Shown here piece by piece: positions 52,258 through 63,526 of a stretch of 64,000 nt of DNA. A model generated the notes under the pieces. The model ran no database searches and was not told the DNA's origin. It worked only from the letters and a program-made list of their open reading frames with translations. The number at the start of each line of letters is the position of its first letter. Position 1 is the first letter of the stretch. Position numbers and translations under genes: made by a program. The stretch is taken from assembly GCA_009801085.1 (NCBI GenBank), contig VNWV01000030.1, forward strand, positions 62,001-126,000. The letters run 5' to 3'. Source of the stretch: Lasiodiplodia sp. COLG20 (taxonomy: Eukaryota > Ascomycota > Dothideomycetes > Botryosphaeriales > Botryosphaeriaceae).

Positions 52258-54002
52258 GGCGCGGCGGCCGGGAGGCGCAGCGGTTGTGTGGTGTATGAAT
52301 GGCGGGAGGAAGCGGGTGGTTCGGGCGGGATCCTCTGCGTGGTGGGATTAGGGGGGCGTGGGTTAGGGAGAGATGCAGGTATGAGGGCGTGGTAGGCGGA
52401 TGCGCTCGGCGGTGTCTGGCTCAGCTGCGGCTCGTCATGGCGCTTTCCCGAGGGTTGAGGCGGTGCCGGTCGCTCTGGGGGCGCTCGTTGTCGGTGCGCG
52501 GTCGCAGGCTGGGCGGAGCGGAGGCGGACGAAAGCTGGAGATGTTTGAGGAGCGTGTGAGAGCAGCGCCAGCGGATGCAAAGGTCGAATGGGAAGCGCGC
52601 GCCAGCACCGCCAGTGCCCTTGGATCGCGTGGCGCAGCCCCACGTGATGAAACCAGGGATCTGGTCCGTCTCGGATCTGGTGGCGGAAATAAGAAAACTG
52701 GATTCCACTCGCCCTCCCCGCTTGTCCGCCGCGCGTTCGGCGTCTGCGCCGCCCAAGTCCCCTGCCTGCGTCCCTACTATTTTCCGCCCCGTTGCGCCCG
52801 CCCGTCATCAACCAACAACACCTGCATCCCAAAGTCTCGCTCCCATCCCGCCGCCAGCCTCCACGTGGCGCGCCTGCCGCCCGATGATTTCCCACGCTGC
52901 CGATGAAGATCGTCGCTCTCGCTCTCAGCCACTCAGCCCTACCCGGAAAACTGACGTATCAAAACCCTCCCAATCGTCCGACTCAACAAGGACTCATCTC
53001 CGCTACTTGCCGTTCTCCACCAATTCTCACCGCCTGATGCTTTTCCGAAGGGGAAAAGGGGGTAGCCGTGGCTGCATTTTTCATGCGACTGCAGCCATTG
53101 ATCCCTCATCGTCCCCAGAAACCAAACTTGACAATCTCCCATGCGTGCAAGTGACACCAAAAGAAACTTTTTTCCTCTTTGGCCCAACGGACGCCCTGTG
53201 CCCAGAGCGCAAGGTACCATCGACGGATGATCGCCGCGTGATATGACTATCTCCGCAAAATTTAATAACTTTTAGACTTAATAAGCACCAGCCACGTTGA
53301 CTCTCGAGCCCCCGGCGAACGTTTAAATTCTAGTGATGAGCAAATTGGCACTCGTTCTACTCCGATTTACCAGAATTCCCGCTGGAACATCAAGTCAAAA
53401 TTTCATCCATCATCACTAGCATTGTGCACAATGAGCGAAAGACATACTGCATTCCACTATCAGCGGGGCAGTACCCCTTTCTATGGGGCCTCCAATTAGC
53501 TGAAGACCCAGAGAAAAAGCAAGAACTAGAAAAAGAAAAGCAAAAACGAAATGGGCCAGATGGAGCATATCTCGCAAGAGACGGTCACCCGACCTCGAGA
53601 AAGATAACGCATCTGTCCCAAGCAATTTAAATGTGTGGAGTCAAGAAAAAAAGGTGAGACGATCCCATCAAAAGAAAAGACCCTCCATGTTGTGTTTGTA
53701 TCAAGTCCTTTGATGCCCGTCCACAACAAAAAAAAAAAAAAAGTATCAACCAGAAGAGAACAAAAGCACAGAGACACGGATTCGAAGAAAGCGGGGGAAA
53801 GGTAAGGAGCAAGAGTCGACCGGACATCACTCTACGGGGGCGGATCCTTCGTAACGTCCGGCATCCAAACGACGACCGGACACTTCCGGAACGCCGTCCC
53901 CGCTTCGCTCGCCCATCCCTCTCTCCCGCTTCCCCTCCCGCTCCCCGTCATCATCTTCGCGAAGAGAATTGCTTGTCCCGGTGTAGTAGTGCGGTGCTGC
54001 AT
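52258..54002. other. Intergenic region between PFA3 and the pheromone gene
   Basis: The PFA3 promoter occupies the first part. A 223-codon plus-strand frame (52575-53246) crosses it but is low in complexity and has no family, so it is not called. The remainder is A+T-rich with A runs, some of it 3' sequence of the pheromone gene. Confidence 0.45.
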
Positions 54003-54176
54003 TTACATGACAGTGCAGCCCTGACCGCCGGAGGAGACGGCACCACCAAAGTCGACGAGTTCGTCCTGCTCGAGCGAGTTCATAACGGTGCAACCCTGAC
54101 CACCGGACGAGACGTTGGAGGCCTTGGGGGTGCTGTCCTTCTTGAAGGAGACGGGAGCAATGGCAGAAGCGTGCAT
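54003..54176 (-). CDS. a-factor-like (CaaX) lipopeptide pheromone precursor
   Basis: A 57-residue protein, ATG 54174-54176, TAA 54003-54005. It starts MHASAIAPVSFKKDSTPK and ends with the CaaX box CTVM, the signal for farnesylation, removal of the last three residues and carboxyl methylation. The motif SSGGQGCTVM occurs twice: residues 23-32 and 48-57, with a linker rich in acidic residues between. The two copies differ at five of ten codons, all silent, so the peptide is under selection. This matches the lipopeptide pheromone precursors of filamentous ascomycetes (ppgB / hybrid type), exported by a Ste6-like transporter and sensed by a Ste3-like receptor. A gene this short would be missed by most finders. 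The first CTVM is internal; whether it is released is unknown. Confidence 0.82.
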   Translation of the reverse strand: MHASAIAPVSFKKDSTPKASNVSSGGQGCTVMNSLEQDELVDFGGAVSSGGQGCTVM

Positions 54177-55517
54177 TTTGGTTTGTGGTGGGGGTTTTTC
54201 GTCTGTTTTATTTCGTGTGAGTAAGGATGAATAATGGCTTGGTGCCTCTTGGTGAGTTTCACTTACTTGAAAAAACTGTAGTGAGTGTGGTGATGAGAGT
54301 GGTGGTGAGTTTATCTTCGGCGGGCTCGTGGAGTCTTTTATACCGCTTGCGGCCTTGTTGGTCTGCTACGTCGTCGACTTTCTCTCCGCCACAATATGCA
54401 TCGTCGAATAAAGCGAGGATCCAATCATCTCTTTCTTTGCCGACGGATGACCCTTGTTGCATGTATGGAAGATGACTAGAGATGCCTGTTGTGGAGCGAA
54501 TGAGGGTGCTTGGAGCCTTGGCGAGTTGTAGTGGTGGTATTGTCCTCGGTACCTTAGTATTGTCTCCCGCCACTGGTATTATCCTATTCTTTGCCCGCGA
54601 TTGGCCAGATCAGACAACGAGAGATCAAACGCATGCTTGTGGCGACGAATGCTTGCTGAAGATCGTAGGATCATTAGGCTCCATGTGCATTGGTGGGACT
54701 GCCCCACAGTGATCATTGGGCCGCTTACAAACTCGCGTGTACCATCCGGCATGACACCCGCGAGAATTACAATGTTTGCTCAAATAGCTCAATGTGTGCT
54801 ACAACATCCCAGGGAGGAGCATCTCCGCAAAGCATGACAATGTCAGGTGCCGGAAGTAACTAACCACAAACTTCGTCAAGCCCTCACGCCAACACGATGT
54901 CGCTTTGCTACTCGATAATTGCGTAAAGAAAGGCGGAAATATCACCTGCCAGACCAAGAAAAGCCTCATTATCAGTTGTCATCTGCCCAAATTACAGAGC
55001 AGTCTCTGGTTCGGTCTGCAGAACCCCCGTAACCTCACGCATCGCCTTCCACAACCTCGAACAACATCCCCAATTCCAGAACCACCTCGCATCCCGCCCA
55101 ATGACCAAACAAAAAGCCAACTAGATCTTCACAAAGACTTCGTCACATGCCGAGACTAGGTAACGTTCTTGATATTGTCCCGCAATGCCGAGACGTTAGT
55201 ATTGTCCTCACCCCGCCAAGGCGCTAACCAAGGCAGGCAACTTTCACAAGACAACACCAGCATCAAAAGTCACGATCCATACAAAGGTGAAGAATCGCTC
55301 AATCCAAGAGTCCGTCATAACAAATCATCATTTCAGTTACATGTAGCCCAACGACCCCAGCAGTGCCAGACGCCGGAAAGCCGTGCGTCGTTCTTCATCT
55401 ACAGATAAAGTGCCCATGATATAAACGTCCCTGCGCGTAATTGCTTTTCCAAGAGAAGAAAGACGACTATTCAAAGAAAAAACTTATGAACAAAACACAG
55501 CCTACACTTAACATCAT
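54177..55517. other. Promoter region of the pheromone gene and 3' spacer of PLD
   Basis: About 1.3 kb. The minus-strand 5' leader of the pheromone gene is A/C-rich and contains a GTAAGTG donor-like site near 54265, which may mark a 5' UTR intron. No other gene supported. Confidence 0.45.
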
Positions 55518-58500
55518 TTAAGTGTAAACCTCCTCAGTGAAAGCGTTCAGCTGCACACCGTTCTTAGCCACATCCTCCTCCTTGAGGAAGAGCAGGGGCA
55601 TCTCGACCAGCATGCCGCGGACGCGGCTGAGGATCTCCTTGACCTGGCGGGCACCCTCCTCGCCAGGCGCGAAGTTCTCGGAGATGACGTGGCCGCGCTT
55701 GTAGCGGCGAGGCTTGCCCTCGTGGCCGCTGTCTTCCTTGGCCTCCTCGTCCTTCTTCTCCTTCTCCTCCTCATCGTCCTTGAAGTAGCGCTCGTAGTAG
55801 TCGTCGTACTGGTCCCACGTGCGCACGCCGTCGTACGGCACGGCGTGGAAGACTTCGGCGAAGGCATCCGTGTTGGTCTTGGCCGTGGTGTTCCAGAGGT
55901 TGAGGAAGTCGTCCGAGATGGGGTCAACGACGAGCTCGTCTTCGCGGCTGCCCCAGTCGTAGCGGTTGGGCACGCCGATGGGGCGGAAGTTCTCGTCGGG
56001 GCGGGTGTAGTCCTGCCAGGGGAGGAGACCCAGGTGCTTGCGCGTGAGCTGGCGACGCAGACTGGCCGCGAACTTGGACGCACGCCACTCCTGGCCGTCC
56101 ATAAGGGAGTCGCAGGGAGTGGGGTCCTCAATGACGACGGCGATTTCAGAGTCGTGGAAGCCCAGCTGACTGCGGTCGTTGAGGTTGGCGGAACCGCAGA
56201 TGACGATGCGGTCGTCGGCGATGAGGAGCTTGGAGTGGATGTAGAGCTCCTCGGTGACGAAAGCGTCGATCTCGGGGGTGCTACCGGACCAGGGGACGTT
56301 CCTGATGTCCTCGCCGCCGAGCATGTAGCACTCGGAAACGCTGTCCCACTTGCCGCTGCCCAGGCCGCGGTCGCGGCTGATGTCGCGGGCACCTTGCTGG
56401 TACTCCCTGTAGCGATCCTCCTCGTCGTCGCCGCGGGGGTATCCGTCCTCCTCGCCTTCGCGCTCCTGGTAGCGGCCGCCGTACTTGCGATCGTGCTCTT
56501 CACGAGCCTCTTCGTACGACACACCAGCGTTTTCCTCGGCCTTCTCAAGGGAGCCGCTGATGTTGAGTCTGTCGTAGTTGCGCAGGTTGTAGAAGCGGAT
56601 GTATTCCATCGGGTTGATGCCTTCGGCAGCGATGGTCTCGTAGATACTCTTGCCCTTGCCACGGTTGATCGACTTGTACTGGAACTCCATAATGGCGCGA
56701 GTGCTGAGAGCCTCGTCCGACTTGAGGTCACCGGGGAAAGCAGGGACGGCGGGGATCATGACGATGGCCCTCCACTTCTCGCCATTCTTGTGGGCACGCA
56801 GCACACGCTCGACAATGGCGGCACCGATCATGTTCTTGATGGGCTTCTGGTCTTCGCATGTTGCCGTGATGAAGAACTGGTTCTCAATGTAGATGAAGTG
56901 CTTGCTGTTCTTGATGGTCTCGATGTAGGCGTTTTGAATCGAGTGCTGCGATGAATTAGCCTTGGTGAACTATCGAGTCAATATCTGGTACGTACCTCGA
57001 CCTTGCAGCCGTGGCTCCACTCGGCGCAGCTACGAGTCAACTGGATCGCAGCTGCACCAGTGCCAGCGCGGTCGTTAGAACCATCGTTGTGCTCACTCTC
57101 AGGCTGCTGCTCCTGCTGGCCGTAGCCGAAGTGGTGCTCAGCACGCTGGAACTGGTGGTGGGCGTGGTGCGAAAGGCTGGTGAGAGTCTTGCGGAAGCCG
57201 TAGCCATTGTCCTCCTCGCCGTAGGCAAGGTCATCGTCCTGCTGCTTAGGGGCAGACTTCTTCACGCTCAGCCTCTCGAACCTGCCGTCGTTCTTGATCT
57301 TGTACTTCTCGTGGAAGATGTAGTTCCAGCGCTGGGTGAAGTGCTCCTGCAGATCTGCCACGACAGGGCCGTTGAGGCTCAGGGCAACGTCGGACCAGCC
57401 CATACGAGAGCTCTGCTCGCGAGAAAGCTTGTTATTCTGCCAGTTCTCAACATCCTGAAAATCCATGATACGAGCATTGTTGTAGTCCTGTCCCGGCCAG
57501 ACGATCTTGTTCAGGTCACCAGGGTGGACATCGGCGATCTCGTGCTGGTTGGTGTCCCAACGGCCATAGCAGAGATCAAGACCACCCATGAAAGCAATCT
57601 CACCGTCGATAAGACACAGCTTCTCGTGGTGGGCCCAGAAGAGGACGGTATCCTGGTTGGAACCGTAGATGGCCTTGAAGGCGTCCCACGGAGCAGTAGA
57701 AATCGACTTGGCGCTCAATGTGAAGCCCTTGAACTCATCGATGAGATCCTGGGTAAGGGTGTTGTGGTCGACATAGTGGTCGGGGTGGCGCTGGACGGCA
57801 ATGTTGGGGTGCAGGCCCTCGAGGTGGTGCTTGGTGTGCTTGGAGGAAACTGTAACAGGCGGGGCAATCAGCGGGTCCGTTGCCTCAGCATAGTCCAAAG
57901 ACTTGAATATGACGTCCAATCCGACGCGCGTGAGCGCCCTGGTAATTGGGTCGGTTGAGTCGGGGAAGAGGGAATGGAGATATCCGGGGAGCCAGGGACT
58001 CAGGTACTTACGGGTCAGGGCCTGCTCGACCTCCTTGTAGACGATGACGTTAACCTTGACGCCACGCTCGGCAGCGGCCTGCAGCATGCGGTCAAGGCGG
58101 TACATCTGGTTCTTCGCAGGCGGACGACGCAGGTACAGTTCCGGGGAAAGCCACCCTAGGGCGAGTCAGCGCTGTGTAGCGTAACACGGCAGCGGAAGTA
58201 TGTCTCACAGTCGAGGATCCAGATGGACTCCTTGGCCCGTTCCAACGCCTCAGACACAGCCCACATGTAGCCGCAGCCGTCGACAAACCACTTGACGTTG
58301 TTGTCATGGCGCTGGGGAGCAAAGCTCAGGAAGCGGTGGTCGGCATACTTCTGAGCGCCCTCCTGGGCCGTCTCAGCAGCAGCGGTGCTGACCTGCTCGT
58401 GGGTGGTCGTGGCCTCCTCCTCGTGGCCCGTGAACAGCTCGCCGACCTTGTTGAAGAAAGAAGCCATCGGGGGCGGTTGCTGGGTGGAATAGGGCTCGTA

Positions 58501-58792
58501 ATGGGTAGGCTCGCCTTGCGGCTGGGCGGAATGAGGGGAGAACGGGTGGTGGAGGGGGCGGCGGTGGGCAGAGGTTATATCCTACACGACGGCGGATCAG
58601 CACAGGCAAGCTGAAACAGCGTGGACGAGCATGATTCACGGCGGGATGCGGCGGTGCGCTACTCACAGACGGCTCAGCCTCAGCTCTCTCCCCAAGGAAG
58701 CGGCGCCCAAAGTCGCCGACGAGCCCGCGCTCTCCACTTTCATCGCCATGGTAGTCTCCATAGGCCAGGTTGTCGTCGTGATCATTGGACAT
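55518..58792 (-). CDS. Phospholipase D, fungal Spo14/PldA type
   Basis: Five exons: 58667-58792, 58209-58581, 58012-58155, 56996-57849, 55518-56945; introns 85, 53, 162 and 50 nt. Product 974 residues. The first exon (MSNDHDDNLAYGDYHGDES...) joins in phase to a Pro/His/Gln-rich stretch before MASFFNKVGEL, so 58792 is preferred over the ATG at 58467. Two HKD motifs are intact: HHEKLCLIDGEIAFMGG (His289) and IHSKLLIADDRIVICGSANL (His736). VKWFVDGCGYMWAVSEAL and WWLSPELYLRRPPAKN are typical. PX and PH domains are absent, as in many filamentous fungal homologues. It cleaves phosphatidylcholine to phosphatidic acid and choline. An Arg/Glu-rich insert of about 80 residues lies between the HKD domains. 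The 162-nt intron is also open in frame (ALTRKYLSPWLP...). Confidence 0.9.
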
Positions 58793-59559
58793 TGTTGCTC
58801 GGGGAGCGGCCTGTGCGCGAACTTTTCGGCGGGTCCAGCGGTGTGACCGTCCACGGGTGGTCGGAAAGCGGTGACGCTCCCCACAGTTGTAGGGCAGGCT
58901 CGTGAAGATTGAGTCGTGTCTCAGGGTCCAGACGGCGCCAGAAAGCCAGTGGCGGACGCCCGACCGACAATTGCTGCAGTTCGGCCCGTCAGGAGGTCAG
59001 CAGCGCCTCGGAACCGGTGGTGTTGCGCGGCTCTGGTGTGGCTTGAGGGGCCGTATCGTGCTCGCGGCCACGACTTCGGTGATTGGCCTTAAAACACGAA
59101 CCCCACCCCATCCCTGTCACCGCCCGGGATCAAGCTGCCCCAAGCTGTTATGCGTTGCCCAGAGCTCCAGCTGGCCTGAAGCTGTGACCTGACCACCAAG
59201 CTGTCGCTATCGTGCACCTTGGTGCCGCTGTCAAACGGCTCCCCGCATCCCACGACTTCGCGCCGCCTAGCGCGTCCTACAGCGCCCCAGCATCCGCAAC
59301 CGGCGAGCCGCGGCTAAATTGGTTGCTAACGGGCAAAGGACCCTGGCGATCTCGGACAGCAGTGTGGAGATAAGATGACAAAACAAAAACAAGACGTCAA
59401 CGCTCTTGCAGAACTGCCATGACCTCATCGCTGCGTGCCGGCCGGCGCGGCCGGCATATGTATCCCGCACGTGGTGCTGCACCTTACCCCTCCTTCTGCA
59501 TCCCAAACCCCTCAAATCATTGAGCCGCATCGCGCAGTTGTATATATACACCCATCATC
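58793..59559. promoter_or_regulatory. Divergent promoters of PLD and cyanase
   Basis: About 770 bp between opposite-strand starts. A TATATATA box at 59541-59548 lies only 19 bases before the first cyanase ATG. No gene in between. Confidence 0.55.
59541..59548 (+). promoter_or_regulatory. TATA box before the cyanase gene
   Basis: TATATATA ends 11 bases before the first ATG (59560). If transcription starts 30-60 bases downstream as usual, many transcripts would start between the two in-frame ATGs (59560 and 59680) and make the shorter protein only. Confidence 0.5.
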
Positions 59560-60210
59560 ATGGCCTCCGCATCGCTGACCACCCGCTTCGCTCCCCGCGC
59601 CCTGCTGCCTCTCTCCGCCAGGCTTGCCCGCCCCGCTTTTGCCGCCCACCAGCACCGTCTGTTCCATCAATCGCCCACAATGGCCTCCAAGCACCCCATC
59701 ACCACTCTTGATGTATGTCCCGTAGTCAATGCCACGCGTGCATGCATATACTAATGTCAGTAGGCCTCCCTGATCCCCCGCCTTCCCGAGTCATCCCCGA
59801 CTCTGTTTGAGGCGAAGAAGGCGAAGAATCTCTCGTTTGAGGCCATTGCTCAGAAGCTCGGCCGCGAGGAGGTTGCCGTCGCCGCGCTGTTTTACGGCCA
59901 GTCTGCCGCCAGCGAGGAAGACGTCAAGAACCTGTCCGAGATCCTCGGCATCCCCGTCGAGAAGCTCCGGAGCCAGCTCGCCGGCCACCCGGACCGCGGC
60001 CGCACCATGGAGATGCCTCCCAGGGAGCCTCTGATCTACCGCCTGTACGAGATTGTGCAGAACTACGGCTATGCCTACAAGGCCGTCCTCAATGAGAAGT
60101 TTGGTGATGGTATCATGAGTGCTATTTCTTTCTCCACCACGGTGAAGAAGGAGACCGATGAGAAGGGTGATTGGGCCGTCATTACCCTCCGCGGCAAGTG
60201 GTACGTTTGA
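59560..60210 (+). CDS. Cyanate hydratase (cyanase)
   Basis: Two exons, 59560-59712 and 59764-60210; 51-nt intron with TACTAAT branch. Product 199 residues from the first ATG; 159 from the second ATG ([11 protein letters not shown]), the normal cyanase length. The first 40 residues are Arg/Ala/Leu-rich without acidic residues, like a mitochondrial presequence. The catalytic C-terminal part shows Arg144 and Glu147 in YRLYE and Ser170 in MSAISF, equivalent to R96, E99, S122 of the bacterial enzyme. The enzyme decomposes cyanate with bicarbonate to ammonia and CO2 as a decamer. The helix-turn-helix-like N-terminal domain ([20 protein letters not shown]) is intact. Two starts suggest mitochondrial and cytosolic forms. 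Confidence 0.93.
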
Positions 60211-61067
60211 TCGATGCATTTAATCTGCTCGGGTACTGACTGAAGCAGGCTTCCGTATTCCCGCTTCTGAGCGTATCATATTTCCATATGGAGCTGGACT
60301 TCTAACTAGCAATTTGCATTCTGTGAGAAGCGATAGAATAACGGTTAATGAAGTCTATGTTATGAATCCCCATGCGTTCCGCAGATGTTGACCTGCACTT
60401 CCTCGGAGTGAAGGGGACTACTGATTGACTGGACAGTGGCTATGGAGTGAGAAGAGGAGCTTTCGGACAATGCCTTCCCTTCGCAAAATACACTCCCCCA
60501 GCTGGCCACTGATTGCTAACCTGATATGAGGGACCGCCTGATGCACCTGCCTCAGCGCCGTCTGAAATGCCGCACCGCATCCTCAGCATCATTCACCCCA
60601 GCTCTACTTGCCGAAATTCCCTTCTCTCCCGACCACGTTTTCTGTGTCGCGGAAACGGCGGGCATCATTTCCGGCAAGGACATCACTGCGGTGCTGTCGC
60701 TTTCCGACCCTGCTGTCTTTTGGCATCACTCTCACTGCAGCGCGCCTCATGTGCGGTGAGCCAGCGTTCTGCGGTATCTGACATACTAATTTAGACGCAG
60801 GCGCCCGGAGCACACTCTGAAATTGGCCGGCAGCATTCTCATTTGGTGCCAGACTGTGCGTGAGGCAGGCGCTCAGGTTCCTGCCTGGTTCCTGCCTAAC
60901 CCGCGCGCCCTCCACCCACGACTTTACTTCTTCGCCCGCTCTCGTCCAACCTCACTCCTTCACCGTAACAACTCCGAGGCGCGCAATACCGCTGTTGCTG
61001 CCTTGCCCGCCGGTATCTTCCCTTCTCTCCTCTACGCGACGTTAGACAGCCTGCCAACACCGTCGCC
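60211..61067. other. Intergenic region between cyanase and the zinc-finger gene
   Basis: About 850 bp; 3' end of cyanase and promoter of the zinc-finger gene. Short plus-strand frames are not supported. Confidence 0.5.
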
Positions 61068-63076
61068 ATGACCGTCAAATGCCCCAAGCCGGGCTGCGGC
61101 GCGACGTTTGGGACAGATAAGGCCCGCAAGAAACATTGCGACGAACTGGAAGACCATGATTACTGCAAGAAATGCGACTATCTGGCCAAGGATTGGGATG
61201 ATCTCACTAACCACAAAGCAAACTCGCCCATCGTCCACCTCTGCTGCAAGTTTTGTGGTCAGGATTTCAAGACGTCTAGCGGTCGCGACCGCCACATCAA
61301 GACGGTGAGCTCAAACCCGGAATTATCTTCCCTGCCAGCGCTAACATCGTGTCACAGATTCACCCCGTCGATCAAGACATTCGTTGCATCGGCTGCAATG
61401 AGCACTTCGTACGCGCCGCTGCTCTTGTCGAGCATCTTGAATTCGACCACTGCCGCAAGATCTCCGCCCAGCAATTCAAGTCCAATATCCAGCACAAGCA
61501 CATGGTCGCCAAGATCCTAAGCGACCCGGATGCCATGAGCGCGAAGTTGTTCGACTTCAATGTCAATGACACAAGTTCCCAGGGCGGCGTCGCTTTGAGC
61601 GAGTCGTCCAACCTGCTCGATGAGGAAGACAAGAACGCGCTTGATTCATCCCGGAATAGCAGTTCTGTCATCCAGCCCTTGGAGCCGCGCGTGAAGCCCC
61701 GCGACCCGAACGCCCCTCGTCTGGGCGAGCGCTGGCCCTCTTTGCCTTCGCACACCAGACAGACCTCCAGCTCAACCGAGATCAGTAGCGGCATAGCTGG
61801 CATCTCCATCTCCGGAGGATCTAGCGGAGGTGCTCGTCTACCATCTTCCGGAATGCCCTCCGTCAAGTCTCCCTCATCGGTGCTCTCGGACTCTACCGTA
61901 AAGGCGTCGGAATCGCAAGCTTGGACTTCTACTTCTAGCGCCTCGAAGAAGCTCTTTCCGGAGGCGGAGAAAACTCCAGCCTCGCTTCACTGGGAGGCCG
62001 CGCTCAAAGCTAGGGAGCTGGAGTACGAGGCGGCGAACTCTACCAACATGCTCATGCAGCGTTACTGGGATCCGACCCACAAGGACTACAATCCCGAGCG
62101 CTTCTTCAACCCGGTCATCGAGATGTACTCGTGCCCATTCCCGCAGTGCGATGAGAACTTCCGTGAGCCATTTATGCTGGAGTATCACATCAACATGGTC
62201 CACGGCATCTCCCAGCAGCGGTGCCCACAGTGTCTGAAGCTGTTCAAGAGTACCACCGCGCTCGTTGCCCACTGCGAGGCGCCGGCCTCCACCTGTGGCA
62301 TCTCTCGTTCGGATCGTTACGGACAGGCCATCGACCAGTTCTCCGGAGGTTTCTTGGGCGCGAAAGACGCACGCCGCCCTGACTTCACGGAAGCCGAGCG
62401 CGAAGACAAATACACCGATAAGACCATGTCGAAGAAAGAGGTAGGTAGTGGACACAAGATCGGCATGATCAAGTACGAGTCCACCCTCCCGCTCGACTGG
62501 CCTGCGGAATCCCTCACCAGCAACACCCAGATCGGCCGTTCCTGGGACGAAGGCGGCCGCGGCCCGAACATCGGCAGCAACATGAACCCGGCCGTCCCGC
62601 TGTCCAAGTCCAGGAAGGTGCACCACTCGACCGCCAACATCTACCCGCAGCCCTTCCAGGACTTCGTTCCCGAGATCACCCCGCACATGTTCGCGCCGCC
62701 GCGCGAGCAGCGCGAAAAGACTCAGAAGAGCCCCACCACCGCCAAGTCGTCGACCGTCCAGTCCTCCGCCGCTTCGAATGGCGTGACCAAAGAGAACAGC
62801 GCTCCGGCTTCTGCGTCTACGTCAAAGACGAAGAAGAAGAGCAAGCGGCCCCAGAACATCGCCAGCCAGCTCATCGATCCCGAGGCATACAAGCAGTACT
62901 ACGAGCCCGGCTCGTTGCTCAGGTCGCCTGAGGAGCCGCTCGTCCCCATGCGCCGCGCTGATGCGTACTACATGTCCGGTGAGCAGCTTGTTAGCGATGG
63001 CGATGGTGATGGAGATGATGAGGACGACGGCGTGTCCTTGTCGGCTTCGTCTACCCGTAGGAGCGCCTGGGACTGA
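61068..63076 (+). CDS. C2H2 zinc-finger protein
   Basis: Two exons, 61068-61304 and 61358-63076; 53-nt intron. Product 651 residues. The N-terminus has clustered zinc ligands: CPKPGCGATFGTDKARKKHC, then CKKCDYLAKDWDDLTNH, CKFCGQDFKTSSGRDRHIKT and CIGCNEHFVRAAALVEHLE. A Ser-rich linker follows; a second pair lies near residues 345-400 (CPFPQCDENFREPFMLEYH and CPQCLKLFKSTTALVAHC). The C-terminal ~250 residues have a Lys/Ser-rich segment and an acidic end (DGDGDGDDEDD). Irregular finger spacing makes DNA binding likely but not certain; RNA or protein binding is possible. No known orthologue name can be given. Confidence 0.82.
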
Positions 63077-63526
63077 AGTGCTTGATGCGGTGATTGCGGA
63101 TAAAGGGAGGAAGGAAATGATGGTGTGTCGGAAGGATTTCTTACGTGGATAAGGAGACTGGCTTTACTTTTTGGGGAGGGATGAAGATTTTGCTGGGCCG
63201 AGAAAGCAGATAGGAGCATTGATTGCTTTCATATCCTTTAATTTCGGCAACAGGACAGCGATTCATATCGATCGATGGTCGCTAATCACAAAGGGAACTC
63301 GAGATATTTCGATTAAGGCTTCTAAGAAATAACAGTGCTATAGAAAGTGATAATTCTCTGGCTAAACGAGGTTGCGGGGATTTAGATAGAGAAATGCACG
63401 AGATCAATGATCTTCCAGAAGAGGAATTACAGATTTCTGAAGACAAGGAAAGCAGGAAAATCAATGCACCGCGTAGAGAGGACTCAATATAAAATAAGAA
63501 AGCAGAGCCAAGAAAGAACTCCTCGT
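63077..63526. other. Intergenic region, convergent
   Basis: 3' ends of the zinc-finger gene (plus) and the ankyrin gene (minus). A+T-rich, no gene seen. Confidence 0.5.

Noticed and set aside
52575..53246. 223-codon plus-strand frame upstream of PFA3
   Set aside because: Pro/Ser/Arg-rich, crosses the PFA3 promoter, no domain and no splice support.
55689..57958. Plus-strand frames of 421 and 315 codons over PLD
   Set aside because: Antisense to a gene with two intact HKD motifs; Val/Leu/Gly-rich with no motif.
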